Below are positions 52,693 through 61,657 of a DNA stretch of 64,000 nucleotides, one piece after another. The stretch covers positions 62,001 through 126,000 of the forward strand of contig CALGAW010000013.1 of the NCBI GenBank assembly GCA_937959115.1, written 5' to 3'. The position numbers and the translations under genes were made by a program. Numbering within the stretch: the stretch's first letter is position 1; the number at the start of each line of letters is the position of its first letter. The stretch is from an uncultured Saprospiraceae bacterium. Its GTDB lineage: Bacteria > Bacteroidota > Bacteroidia > Chitinophagales > Saprospiraceae. Under the pieces are notes generated by a model. That model saw nothing but the letters and a program-made list of their open reading frames with translations, was not told where the DNA came from and did no database searches.

Positions 52693-54147
52693 ATGAAAAT
52701 ATTTATTCTTTACACTGGAGGTACCATTGGATGTGTTGGTCCAGTACTCGCCCCTTTACAAAAAGATGATTTTATTAATGCCTTTAAAAAACTGGTAGAG
52801 CCAACCATAACTGGGCAAATATCCGATATCACAATTGAATATGACGGCTTTACCCAAACACTAGACAGTACCAATATGCAGCCATCAGATTGGTTACTAA
52901 TGGCAAACAAGATACTCAACGTATACAATGAGTATGATGCCTTTATCGTGCTGCATGGAACGGATACGATGGCATACACCTCCTCTGCCTTGTCATTTTT
53001 GCTACCTGATGTTTCCAAACCTATTATTGTTACAGGCTCTCAGCTTCCATTATTTCATGAAGCATCAAATTCAGACCTTAGTCTTCTTTACAATACGGAT
53101 GCCTTAAGAAATGTGCTAGGAGCTGTCAAGTTCGGTACATTTGGCATGCCTGAAGTTTGCTTGTACTTTGATGATCACTTATACAGAGGAAACCGTGTTG
53201 TCAAAAGTAATGCGAGTGAGTTTACTGCATTTTCATCACCAAATTTCCCTCCAATTGGGGAGTATGGAGTACTTCCTAAGCAACATGACACCTTGTTTCT
53301 CCCTCAACCAAAGAACAAAAATATAGAAGATTGGCTAAGCTGTATGCAGTCGAATATGGAGATCATCAAACAAAACATTCAGAATACGTCAATCATCCCT
53401 TTTCTAATCTTTCCAGCATTTTACGATAAAGAAAGTGGTGAATCATTTCTTGTCTCTGTCCTTGAAAACATAATGAATAGCAGTCCTCCTGTAAAGGGAA
53501 TCGTCTTAGAAGCCTACGGAGAAGGAAACGTTCCAAGTTATAAAGAAATGCAGCAACTGTTAACAGACATCCATAATAAAGGTGTTGTCATAGTTGATTG
53601 TACTCAAGTGTATCAAGGCGAAGTTAACTATAACGCCTACGCTACAGGAGCTTGGCTAAAAGGCTGTGGGGTCATCTCTGGTTTTGATATGACTTCAATC
53701 GCTGCGGCAACAAAGTTGATTATTCTCAAAGCATTATACCCTAATGACACTGTCAGCGATTTGGAAGAAAAAATGGTGATGAACCTATCTGGCGAATTGG
53801 TCCCATACTATCGCTTATCTGGCTATCAAAATGAATTCCTCTCACCTGGAGAAAGCCTTTATTCTGTAAATGGTCAATATCAATTCACAAACGAGACGAA
53901 TGGGACGTTGACACTAGTAGATGTAAGTGATCCTAAAAACCCTATCTGGTCTAAAAATTTGCAACAAGCAGGGCGATTAACCATGCAAGCGGATTGCAAC
54001 CTTGTGTTTTATAATGAGGATTATGAGGCCATTTATTCATCTAATACCGCCCAGATAGGAACTAATGCCTACTTCCAAGTTGAAGATGACGGTGGTTTAT
54101 CTGTGTTCGACATGTATACCGACCAACTGATTAAGAAAATTAACTAA
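52693..54147 (+). CDS. asparaginase with fused C-terminal B-type lectin domain
   Basis: A 484-residue protein from ATG 52693 (a TTG three codons upstream is rejected). Residues about 1-335 form a type I-like asparaginase: TGGTIG (8-13, with Thr11), HGTDTM (88-93, with Thr90-Asp91), RGNRVVK motif near 168-174, and the C-terminal small domain. Residues about 385-484 form a bulb-type mannose-binding lectin domain: the motif QxDxNxVxY is intact as QADCNLVFY, with a second degenerate repeat DGGLSVFDM. No signal peptide is seen, so the enzyme is probably cytoplasmic and the lectin part perhaps scaffolding. Standard asparaginases (about 330 residues) lack this module. The gap upstream contains repeat copy B. 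Confidence 0.85.
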   Translation: MKIFILYTGGTIGCVGPVLAPLQKDDFINAFKKLVEPTITGQISDITIEYDGFTQTLDSTNMQPSDWLLMANKILNVYNEYDAFIVLHGTDTMAYTSSALSFLLPDVSKPIIVTGSQLPLFHEASNSDLSLLYNTDALRNVLGAVKFGTFGMPEVCLYFDDHLYRGNRVVKSNASEFTAFSSPNFPPIGEYGVLPKQHDTLFLPQPKNKNIEDWLSCMQSNMEIIKQNIQNTSIIPFLIFPAFYDKESGESFLVSVLENIMNSSPPVKGIVLEAYGEGNVPSYKEMQQLLTDIHNKGVVIVDCTQVYQGEVNYNAYATGAWLKGCGVISGFDMTSIAAATKLIILKALYPNDTVSDLEEKMVMNLSGELVPYYRLSGYQNEFLSPGESLYSVNGQYQFTNETNGTLTLVDVSDPKNPIWSKNLQQAGRLTMQADCNLVFYNEDYEAIYSSNTAQIGTNAYFQVEDDGGLSVFDMYTDQLIKKIN

Positions 54148-54181
54148 TTATTGATAATACATTAATGCTTAAGCTGTTTAA

Positions 54182-54694
54182 TTAGTCTTCTTGGTTTGCT
54201 TTCAACCATTTTCGTACTCTACTAAGTGCATTCTTATAGGGGGATGAGGTATTGAGTTGTATCATACGTCCTAGAGGATAATGCTTATACATTGGTTTCT
54301 GGTAGAGGGTTTCTTCATCTGTTTGGTCGATAATTGTTAGAATCTGCTGTATGGTTTGATTAAGCATAGCCTGTAACTCAACATAACCAAGATGCTGATA
54401 ATCGGAGTAGAACTTTTGAGCCAGTAAGCCGAGCTCGTTCCACTGATAACCAGTCTCAGGGAAATCGATGGGCTTATTTGCTGTTTCCAATTGGTGCCAC
54501 TTCAACACAAGTTGCCCCCACCCGATCAAATAAGCAACGAGATCACAAACACTCATTTTTGTTCCCTTAGCATGGCCAATTAGCGCATTGCTCTGAGCAA
54601 GTTGCTCAGGAACTGATTGAAAAGCCTGATCAAGCTTTCGGTAGTTTGCCTCGATCGCTGTGATGAGTTCTAGTTTGTTAGAAGGGATGGGCAT
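54182..54694 (-). CDS. ClbS/DfsB-family four-helix protein
   Basis: A 170-residue soluble protein of the ClbS/DfsB (DUF1706) group: PSNKLELITAIEANYRKLDQAFQSVPEQ, MSVCDLVAYLIGWGQLVLKWHQ, FYSDYQHLGYVELQAML and YKHYPLGRMIQLNTSSPYKNALSRVRKWLK. ClbS hydrolyses the cyclopropane warhead of colibactin to protect its producer; DfsB is a related stress or metal-independent enzyme. Most family members are of unknown role, and no colibactin-like cluster is in the window. It is a DinB-like fold. It converges on the asparaginase gene. Confidence 0.85.
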   Translation of the reverse strand: MPIPSNKLELITAIEANYRKLDQAFQSVPEQLAQSNALIGHAKGTKMSVCDLVAYLIGWGQLVLKWHQLETANKPIDFPETGYQWNELGLLAQKFYSDYQHLGYVELQAMLNQTIQQILTIIDQTDEETLYQKPMYKHYPLGRMIQLNTSSPYKNALSRVRKWLKANQED

Positions 54695-54776
54695 TTTTTT
54701 AATATTTAGTGATCAATGTGTAATTGTTATCGGAAGATTTCAATTTATGCAATTGGTCCATATTAATAATTGATCA

Positions 54777-56354
54777 TTAATCACTACTCAAGTAGGTTGG
54801 TGTCATGCGGTGCTTGGTCGTTTGTTCATATGCAAAAGCTATTTCTAGCAGTTTGCCTTCTGTCCAAGCGTGTCCAAAGATAGAAATGCCGACGGGCATA
54901 CCGTCTAGGTTTCCCATTGGAACCGTGATGCTAGGATATCCAGCAATGGCAGCAGGCGAACTACTAAACACGCCGAACCGATCACCGTTGATCAGATCCG
55001 TTTTCCAAGCAGGGCCGCCTGTCGGAGCAACAATGGCATCCAGATTGTGTGCATTCATCACCTTGTCGATTCCCTCTTCCCTACTCATTTTTAGTGCTTT
55101 GCTTAATGCTTCTTTGTACGCTTTATCAGTTAAATCACCTTTGTCATTCGCTTTCTTCAACAAGGCATGGTCGAAATAATGCATAGAAGTTTCGTCTGCA
55201 TAGGTTTGAGCAATCAAATCATCCAAGCTCTTAACGACTGCTTGTTCGCCCAAAGAATTGAAGTATTTGTTCAGCCCATCCTTAAACTCGTACAGCAGCA
55301 CTTGGAACGAATGGCCTCCAGCTTCAGCATTCAGCACCTCATCTACCTCAATCACTGTTGCGCCCTGCTTCCTCATCGCCTCCACAGCAGCATCCATCAC
55401 CTTGGTAAGACGGACATGAGTGCCTAAAACAGATTTGTAGTAGCCAATTCGTTTACCCTTTAAACCATCCTTCTTCAAAAATTGGGTATAGTCTTTATGA
55501 GCCACCCGATCCTTAGCCAGCGTCTTCGAATCTGAAGGATCAGGAGTCGTTAAAGCGCCAAGGCAAATAGCAGCATCTGTGACAGTTCTCGCCATCGGGC
55601 CACCAGTATCTTGTGTAAAGGAAATTGGAATAATCCCAGTTCTGCTCACCAGCCCAACTGTTGGCTTAATGCCCACAATCCCATTGTTATTACAAGGACA
55701 GACAATAGAACCGTTGGTCTCTGTGCCGATTGCTATCACACAAAGATTAGCCGCAACCGCTACACCGGAGCCTGCACTTGAACCACAAGGATTCCTTGTC
55801 AAATCATATGGATTTTTGGTCTGACCGCCTAGTGCACTCCAGCCACTCGAAGAGTATTCAGAATGGAAGTTTGCCCATTCACTGAGGTTTGCTTTTCCTA
55901 GGATGACAGCACCTGCATCTCGCAGTTGTGCTGCAAGCGGACTGTCTTTGAGCGGGAAAGAGTTTTTCATTGGATTGGCTCCTGCAGTGCAGGGCATCTT
56001 GTCTTTCGTGTCTATGTTATCTTTTAGGAGGATGGGAATTCCGTGCAGCGGTCCACGTGGCTTCTTGTTCTCTAGTTCCTTGTCTAACTGTTTAGCGATA
56101 TCGAGTGCCTCTGGATTGATGGTAAGGATGGCATTTAGCTTCGGGCCATTTTCGCTGACTTCTTTGATGCGGTTGAGGTAAAACTGTGTGAGATCCGTGA
56201 TGCTGTATGTCTTTTTACTGAATGCAGCTTGGATTTGCCTGACCGTTACCTCTGGCGGTATGTCTAATTTATTTTCATCCATAGGTGTTTTGTCGCAGCT
56301 GGACAAACTAAGGAAAAATGGTGCCCAAAGCCAGTAGGAAAAATGCGTTTTCAT
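54777..56354 (-). CDS. lipoprotein amidase (amidase signature family)
   Basis: A 525-residue amidase with a lipoprotein signal (MKTHFSYWLWAPFFLSLSSC, Cys20). The amidase-signature triad is present: Lys111 in ILLKDNID, the cis-Ser in GSSAGSGVAV (about 192-193) and nucleophile Ser216 in GTETNGSIVCP. The flanking motif CNNNGIVGIKPTVGLVSRTGIIP is classic. Family members hydrolyse a wide range of amides, so substrate is unknown. Lipidation places it in the envelope. The unusual HGIPILLKDNIDTKDKMPCTAGA shows family conservation. It is not in an operon. Confidence 0.93.
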   Translation of the reverse strand: MKTHFSYWLWAPFFLSLSSCDKTPMDENKLDIPPEVTVRQIQAAFSKKTYSITDLTQFYLNRIKEVSENGPKLNAILTINPEALDIAKQLDKELENKKPRGPLHGIPILLKDNIDTKDKMPCTAGANPMKNSFPLKDSPLAAQLRDAGAVILGKANLSEWANFHSEYSSSGWSALGGQTKNPYDLTRNPCGSSAGSGVAVAANLCVIAIGTETNGSIVCPCNNNGIVGIKPTVGLVSRTGIIPISFTQDTGGPMARTVTDAAICLGALTTPDPSDSKTLAKDRVAHKDYTQFLKKDGLKGKRIGYYKSVLGTHVRLTKVMDAAVEAMRKQGATVIEVDEVLNAEAGGHSFQVLLYEFKDGLNKYFNSLGEQAVVKSLDDLIAQTYADETSMHYFDHALLKKANDKGDLTDKAYKEALSKALKMSREEGIDKVMNAHNLDAIVAPTGGPAWKTDLINGDRFGVFSSSPAAIAGYPSITVPMGNLDGMPVGISIFGHAWTEGKLLEIAFAYEQTTKHRMTPTYLSSD

Positions 56355-56458
56355 CGTCGAGTGATTTTATCGAACAAGGTATTGAATATTAAGATAAATT
56401 GAAATCTAATCTACTCAAAAATATTTCGATAATTCTACATAGGGTAATTTTAACAGAA

Positions 56459-56520
56459 TAATCACGACGGATTAACACAGAACTACTCAGATAAAGCACA
56501 GATTAAAAATAATCTGTATT
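56459..56520. repeat. CACAGATTA-type intergenic repeat with 8-bp palindrome
   Basis: Words AACACAGA, CACAGATTAA and ACAGATTA recur, as at 19243-19286. The end of it is an exact 8-bp stem ACAGATTA/TAATCTGT with an AAAA loop (56498-56517), 24 bases past the metalloprotease stop on the minus strand. It may serve as a weak terminator (GCTTTATC follows). Confidence 0.45.
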
Positions 56521-56540
56521 GTACCATTTTAAAACATTAA

Positions 56541-59500
56541 TCAGTTTACAATCAATACTTTCAGCGCATTTAAAAAGCCGTCATTTCCTTCTACGTGAAC
56601 AAAATAGCTTCCAGCACCAAGTCCATCGGTATTTAGTTCTACCCGATTAAAACCAGGAGCGAGTGCTGCGTGTACACGCTTTAGCTGTCGTCCATCAATT
56701 CCAGTCAAGTAAACCGTAACGGTCTCTCTCTGATTCCACTCAATACCAAGCAACAATGGGCCAGTGCCTGGATTTGCAGACATTACCGTCATTCCCTTCC
56801 CTTTACTAAAACGAACGGCAATGACGTCGCTATATTCACTGGTACCATCTAGGTCTACTTGTTTTAGACGATAATAGTTGACACCTACCCTAGGGTTTCG
56901 GTCAATCATTTGATATTTTAATACAGTGGAGCTGTTACCTGCAGCAGCTACAGAACCGATGACTGTGAAGTCTTCGCTGTTCTGAGAGCGTTCAACTAAG
57001 AACTCGTGGCTGTTTTGTTCTGAATGGGTGCTCCAATCTAATACAACGGATCGTCCGGCTACTGTTCCATTAAAACTGACGAGTTCTACGGGCAAGGTAT
57101 TTGTGTAACCACCAACTCCACCACCAGAGAAACTAGTTACAGTGAACTCTGCATAGGGAACAATGCCTTGATGCATATCCAATACTGGTTGGAGGGTGAC
57201 AAAATCCTTAGGCTGTGCCTCTAGATGTCCCTTCCCAGGATTTGGATCAACACCAGAAGTGCTGGAAAATTTGAACCAGATCAAATCACTCACGTGATTC
57301 AACCCGGCCTGATCCATCAAAATTGTCAATTCTTGCTCCGTATAATAGAACCGTACTGAAACAGGGTTGGTAGGTTGCTGCTGGGGGGCAACATTCCAAT
57401 ACCTTGATAACACATTAAAGCCATCAGGGTGCTGGACGTAGGGAATACCATTTGGTATTACCATTACTGGTTCATTCATATTCACACCTGTTTCTACGTT
57501 TCCGGGACTCAAATTGAAGGTAGGATCATTATTCTTAAAAATTGATAATATTATCATTTCAGGAGCTGACGAATGCCAATAATGCGTCCAACCAGTGTCG
57601 TCTGTGCATTCTGAATCTGCATGTTGGATCATTGATTTTCTCAAGACTTGATCATAATTACCGCAAGTAGAACTTCCACTTACGCGTACATCATCAAGTC
57701 CAACTGCACCAGCCCATTTTCCATCATCATTATAAATAAAGCGAATTTTTAATGCTGCATTTTTATAAGGATCTAAATTCACAACGACTTGAGGCGGAGG
57801 ACAAGACCAAAATTGATTAAATAAACAATTGTCAGCCCCCTGGTGGGTAAAAACGTTATTCCAACCATTTCCATCCCAAGCTTCTACTTTAAAACTACTA
57901 TTGTTATAATCATGAGGACTCGGTTTCAATCCACCACTAAAAGAATGAAAATCATAATTGAACTTTAATTGGAGATTCTCATAATTATTCAAATTATAGG
58001 TTGGTGATTCTAATACTAGAATTCCAGTAGAATTAATGGATAAATCATCATCAAAATAAGCCATACAAGTGCCATTTATAGTACCTGAGGGATAGTTTGT
58101 AGACGGCCTTACACTTCCTCCAAACTTCCAGTTGAATGCCGTATCGATCACATTATTAATCGTCCATCCAATCGGTAGCTGACAATTATCAAACTGTTCA
58201 ACAAATTGAATGTTACAATCTGAATCAGGGGCATCGATGGAACTAATACCTTCACAATTGGAAGAGCCTGCCAATGCATCATATACCTTGATTGGGACAT
58301 CTATATCCCCATTTGCGACTAAGTCGTTCACAATTACTATTTGTGGGCTAGTCGTATAATCGAAGTAAAAATAATCACCTTTAATTTCAACAATAAAATT
58401 GCCTGTTTTCAAACTTGAATAGATGACTTCCAATTCAATATCAAACAAACCATTATCACAACTAACTACTGCTGCCCCAGTTACCTCTAGCTTTGATTCG
58501 TAGGAGGACTTTAGTAAAGCACTTCTTGAGAGACTTTCTTGATTGTTGCATTGAGTGGTCACTTTTAGTAGATAATCCTTACATAAGTCAACTGCAGCAT
58601 TTAAATCGAAATAGTTTTGGTGCTGAATATGTTGAAAAACAACTGATTCTGAGTCCTTATCTACAATTTCTACTTTAAACTGATTGCCTAGAGATGGTGA
58701 CCATGATGCATGTAGGTTCTGGCCGATTACAAGGTTACTTACTGGTTGGCATGAACTCGACTGACAGCCTGTTAAGCAAGACAAGCTAGTGACATAAGCG
58801 TTGATTGCTGCAACAGATTGCGATGTCCAGGTAGTAGACATAGAAACAACAGGATCCATGATATTACCAGTTGAAACGGTATTATGTTGAGCATTTAAGT
58901 TATGGCCTAACTCATGTGCAACGACCATCCGCATTTGATTGGCATTCGTTGAAAAATCTTGGATCACTTGATAATTGAACGGTGAACAGGTTGCACCTAC
59001 ATAGGCATAACCCACTGTAGAACCATCTAGCTCACGGTTGGTCCAAAATTGTCCAATATGGAAATTATTTACAAAGTTTTGCTGATTTCCCCAATTCAAG
59101 AAATCCAATAATAAAACGCCAGGATCTGTATTGGAAGTCCAAGGATCACAGGTCTCACAAATTGGAACGAGCTGCTCTGATATCTTAAAGACTAGATTTC
59201 CATTAAACGGTAGGTTAAAATTGGATTGTACGTTGTTTAATACACCAATCGTATAAGCAAATAACGTTTCAATATTCTCATTGTATTTCTGAAACATAGA
59301 ATAGTCGTGCACCATTGCTAAGTGCACTTCCTTGCAAAATCCTTTATTACCTTGATTATTAACTTCCGGGTGATATTTCAACTGATTATGCGCCACATGC
59401 TGATCACTTACCGCACATTTGGTGTTACTTAAAGTAACAGCTGAAGCTGGATAGAATACAATCTGACTAGAATTACGATCAAACCGATTCATTGGCTCAA

Positions 59501-59933
59501 TGTAGTAGGTTTCGTTCAATCCTGTAATAAAGCCATAGATAAACTGGTCTGCGGTTGTCAGCTTTACAGTTTTATCTGGATGACCTTTGAGGTGACCTTC
59601 GTAAGTCTCTACATCGATAAACACTTGCGTCTTTGTTTGATTGGGACCAATCGCATGAGCCAAATACTCGTTTGAAAGGACTTGAGTTTTGCGAAGAACT
59701 AACGCGAATTGTTCTGCCCCAAATTGAAGGGTTACATCAGAAGTCTTTTTACTGATCTGTGACTCCAGACTCCATTTATTAGGAAGCTGATGCACACTAA
59801 ATTCAGTAAAGGGAAGACCAAGTTGAGCTTGCGGGGGGCTGGATGCTTTAAAGTCTACAATTGCTTGCGCAAACAAACTATAGTGGACTCCCAACAAAAG
59901 TAGAGAACAGAAAACAAATCTCGTTAGTATCAT
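56541..59933 (-). CDS. T9SS-secreted reprolysin-like metalloprotease
   Basis: A 1130-residue secreted metalloprotease starting at ATG 59933 with a signal peptide (MILTRFVFCSLLLLGVHYSLFAQ). The N-terminal ~200 residues look like a prodomain. The catalytic domain holds HELGHNLNAQH (His340, Glu341, His344, His350) and a Met-turn NIMDP (Met359), diagnostic of reprolysin-like M12B metzincins. Further domains include a beta-sandwich (about 590-760) resembling a MAM- or concanavalin-like module, a fibronectin-like segment (LPVELVSFNG near 1000), and a type A sorting tail ending FLNALKVLIVN. The family cleaves host or matrix proteins extracellularly. TTG at 59975 is rejected as a start. Confidence 0.88.
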   Translation of the reverse strand: MILTRFVFCSLLLLGVHYSLFAQAIVDFKASSPPQAQLGLPFTEFSVHQLPNKWSLESQISKKTSDVTLQFGAEQFALVLRKTQVLSNEYLAHAIGPNQTKTQVFIDVETYEGHLKGHPDKTVKLTTADQFIYGFITGLNETYYIEPMNRFDRNSSQIVFYPASAVTLSNTKCAVSDQHVAHNQLKYHPEVNNQGNKGFCKEVHLAMVHDYSMFQKYNENIETLFAYTIGVLNNVQSNFNLPFNGNLVFKISEQLVPICETCDPWTSNTDPGVLLLDFLNWGNQQNFVNNFHIGQFWTNRELDGSTVGYAYVGATCSPFNYQVIQDFSTNANQMRMVVAHELGHNLNAQHNTVSTGNIMDPVVSMSTTWTSQSVAAINAYVTSLSCLTGCQSSSCQPVSNLVIGQNLHASWSPSLGNQFKVEIVDKDSESVVFQHIQHQNYFDLNAAVDLCKDYLLKVTTQCNNQESLSRSALLKSSYESKLEVTGAAVVSCDNGLFDIELEVIYSSLKTGNFIVEIKGDYFYFDYTTSPQIVIVNDLVANGDIDVPIKVYDALAGSSNCEGISSIDAPDSDCNIQFVEQFDNCQLPIGWTINNVIDTAFNWKFGGSVRPSTNYPSGTINGTCMAYFDDDLSINSTGILVLESPTYNLNNYENLQLKFNYDFHSFSGGLKPSPHDYNNSSFKVEAWDGNGWNNVFTHQGADNCLFNQFWSCPPPQVVVNLDPYKNAALKIRFIYNDDGKWAGAVGLDDVRVSGSSTCGNYDQVLRKSMIQHADSECTDDTGWTHYWHSSAPEMIILSIFKNNDPTFNLSPGNVETGVNMNEPVMVIPNGIPYVQHPDGFNVLSRYWNVAPQQQPTNPVSVRFYYTEQELTILMDQAGLNHVSDLIWFKFSSTSGVDPNPGKGHLEAQPKDFVTLQPVLDMHQGIVPYAEFTVTSFSGGGVGGYTNTLPVELVSFNGTVAGRSVVLDWSTHSEQNSHEFLVERSQNSEDFTVIGSVAAAGNSSTVLKYQMIDRNPRVGVNYYRLKQVDLDGTSEYSDVIAVRFSKGKGMTVMSANPGTGPLLLGIEWNQRETVTVYLTGIDGRQLKRVHAALAPGFNRVELNTDGLGAGSYFVHVEGNDGFLNALKVLIVN

Positions 59934-60319
59934 GTTTAATTTGACTTTTTGTAAAACGTTGTCCGGTTTTGACAATTGTGGTTATCGGGTCAAATCAAGG
60001 ATAGATTACGAGAGGAGATTGCCTTTAGCTGTTAAGGTTTGTACTAGGCTGTGACATCACGATGGATCTACAATGCTAGTAGATGCCTTGTAAACAAAGG
60101 ACATACGAACACATTATGTGATTAGGGAATGTGAATTTTTAAAAAAAGTATGGAAGGAAAAAAGAGTCTGTTGTTTCAGCCCATTGAGCATAAAGAATAC
60201 AAGAATGACTTAAAAGAACTAGCAAAAGAGTTTCTTCGATTTTCCTAGGATGCAAAGGATTTCTTGCTATTCTTTAAGTGAAAAGGGAAATAAATTTTCG
60301 TCGTTATAGAAGGAGTTTA
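59934..60319. other. intergenic region between metalloprotease and arsM
   Basis: About 390 bases between two minus-strand genes. It holds a 32-codon plus-strand frame at 60150-60248 and nothing else that I can support: no tRNA, no strong promoter for the minus genes. Confidence 0.5.
60150..60248 (+). CDS. possible 32-residue peptide
   Basis: ATG 60150 to TAG 60246-60248 encodes MEGKKSLLFQPIEHKEYKND and a C-terminal helix LKELAKEFLRF. It is amphipathic and lysine/glutamate-rich. There is no start-site evidence; it could be a gene fragment or chance. Included because it lies in an otherwise empty gap. Confidence 0.25.
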   Translation: MEGKKSLLFQPIEHKEYKNDLKELAKEFLRFS

Positions 60320-61285
60320 CTAGCAGCAGCCCCCACCGTTATAATGCCAGGTACTTTCGCTAATATGTATTTGATCACTGGATTGAGCCAATGCCTCTGC
60401 GGTCTTGTCGCAAACAGCCAATGGTTGGTTTTGCATAAGCACATGTCCATTTTTATCATCAAAGTATTCTTCGTCGCCGTAGTAAATTGCTGTCTTTCCA
60501 GTAAACATGCAGGGGCCATCTTCTGGCATTGGATCTTTGATAGCAGCAATTTCTATTGATTCAATAAAAATTAGTTCGTCTGTTGGGTAATGGTTTGGTG
60601 ATAAAATCCGGTAAGATTTTCGTGCACGTATTTCGATCGTACCAAACCCTGCATCAGTCAATACTTTTACATAGTCTTTGATCGGAATACTACCACTTAA
60701 ACATAAGGCGCGAAGTCTATCATCATTCCGTAATGTATCATTCATTGGTTGCTCGCAAGTAGGATCGCTCATAACCAGCCGACCATGAGGTTTCAACACT
60801 CGATACATCTCAGCAACTGCTTTTTTAAGGTCATCTATCTTAAAAATATTAAAGAGACAATTTTGGGCTGCCACATCGATACTTTCATCGGCTACAGGAA
60901 GATTGAGTGCATCTCCTTTGATAAGATTTACAAATTCACTTTTGAACCAATCATTTTCTTCTTCAGCAATCTTGAAATTTTGTTTTGACGCTTCTAGCAT
61001 TTCATCCACCACATCGATACCTGTAACGCCACCTTTCTGCCTAGAAAAATAGGCGAATTGAAGTAGTTCCATACCTCCTCCGACTCCTACATACAGTACT
61101 TTGGGATTATTGATCAAGTCTTGTGCAGAAACGGTGCTCCCACAACCATAATTCATTTCTTGCATAATCGTAGGAATCGACAACCCTGGAAACTGCCAGA
61201 TCGGATTGGTCGTGCAGCAAAGACCTACATCTGGTGTTATTGCTGCTTCTTTGTAAAGATTGTTTGTAGCTTCTAAATAACTCAT
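60320..61285 (-). CDS. arsM: ArsM-type arsenite methyltransferase of arsenosugar pathway
   Basis: A 321-residue class I methyltransferase closely resembling the ArsM associated with arsenosugar biosynthesis. The start is set at ATG 61285 (MSYLEATNNLYKEAA) since family members begin there; three more in-frame ATGs lie upstream, the first at 61342. Motif I is VLYVGVGGGMELL (63-75); SDPTCEQPMNDTLR and DVAAQNCLFNIF are family motifs. The As(III)-binding cysteines of ArsM correspond to Cys48 (NYGCGS), Cys143 and Cys195, all present, and CC at 23-24 and the C-terminal GGGCC (317-321) add thiols. It methylates arsenite with SAM. ArsS, the radical SAM partner, is not visible downstream or upstream within the window. 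Confidence 0.92.
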   Translation of the reverse strand: MSYLEATNNLYKEAAITPDVGLCCTTNPIWQFPGLSIPTIMQEMNYGCGSTVSAQDLINNPKVLYVGVGGGMELLQFAYFSRQKGGVTGIDVVDEMLEASKQNFKIAEEENDWFKSEFVNLIKGDALNLPVADESIDVAAQNCLFNIFKIDDLKKAVAEMYRVLKPHGRLVMSDPTCEQPMNDTLRNDDRLRALCLSGSIPIKDYVKVLTDAGFGTIEIRARKSYRILSPNHYPTDELIFIESIEIAAIKDPMPEDGPCMFTGKTAIYYGDEEYFDDKNGHVLMQNQPLAVCDKTAEALAQSSDQIHISESTWHYNGGGCC

Positions 61286-61657
61286 TCTATGGTCAATTTT
61301 ATTTGACATAAAAGTAATCATTCTGATGTAAGATTCGGACATTACGATTACAAGGATTCAATAAATGTCCGAGGATTGACTTAATAATTTCCAAGAGAGA
61401 AAAACGTTCAACCTGACATTACTTTCCTTAGAGGATTCAAAACAATTCATCCTTTGTAATGGAATGATCAATTAGTCCTAGACTATGCCTCCTTGCTTCC
61501 TCTTTTGAAATAAGCGGAAGCAGTTCTACTCAAATTTATAAGATTTCGCGAGTAACAATAACCGAATGCTCGCGGAACCTACTCAATCAATAAGAAACTT
61601 ATAACGTACCAGTGATAAAGGTGCTACAGAAGATAGCCTTCAGATTCCTTACTGAGA
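61286..61657. other. intergenic region with hairpins and gene remnant
   Basis: About 370 bases between the HD-Pnk stop and arsM. On the minus strand, 61440-61529 holds 30 open codons reading VELLPLISKEEARRHSLGL and onward to a stop, which look protein-like yet lack a start. Two stem-loops are present: TGCTTCC/GGAAGCA (61494-61500/61516-61522) and CGCGAG/CTCGCG (61547-61552/61569-61574). These may be remains of a decayed gene. No promoter with full consensus was seen for arsM. Confidence 0.4.

Noticed and set aside
54777-56354. Calling the lipoprotein amidase GatA, partner of gatB
   Set aside because: It has a lipoprotein signal and is distant from gatB, so it is an envelope amidase, not the tRNA-dependent subunit.
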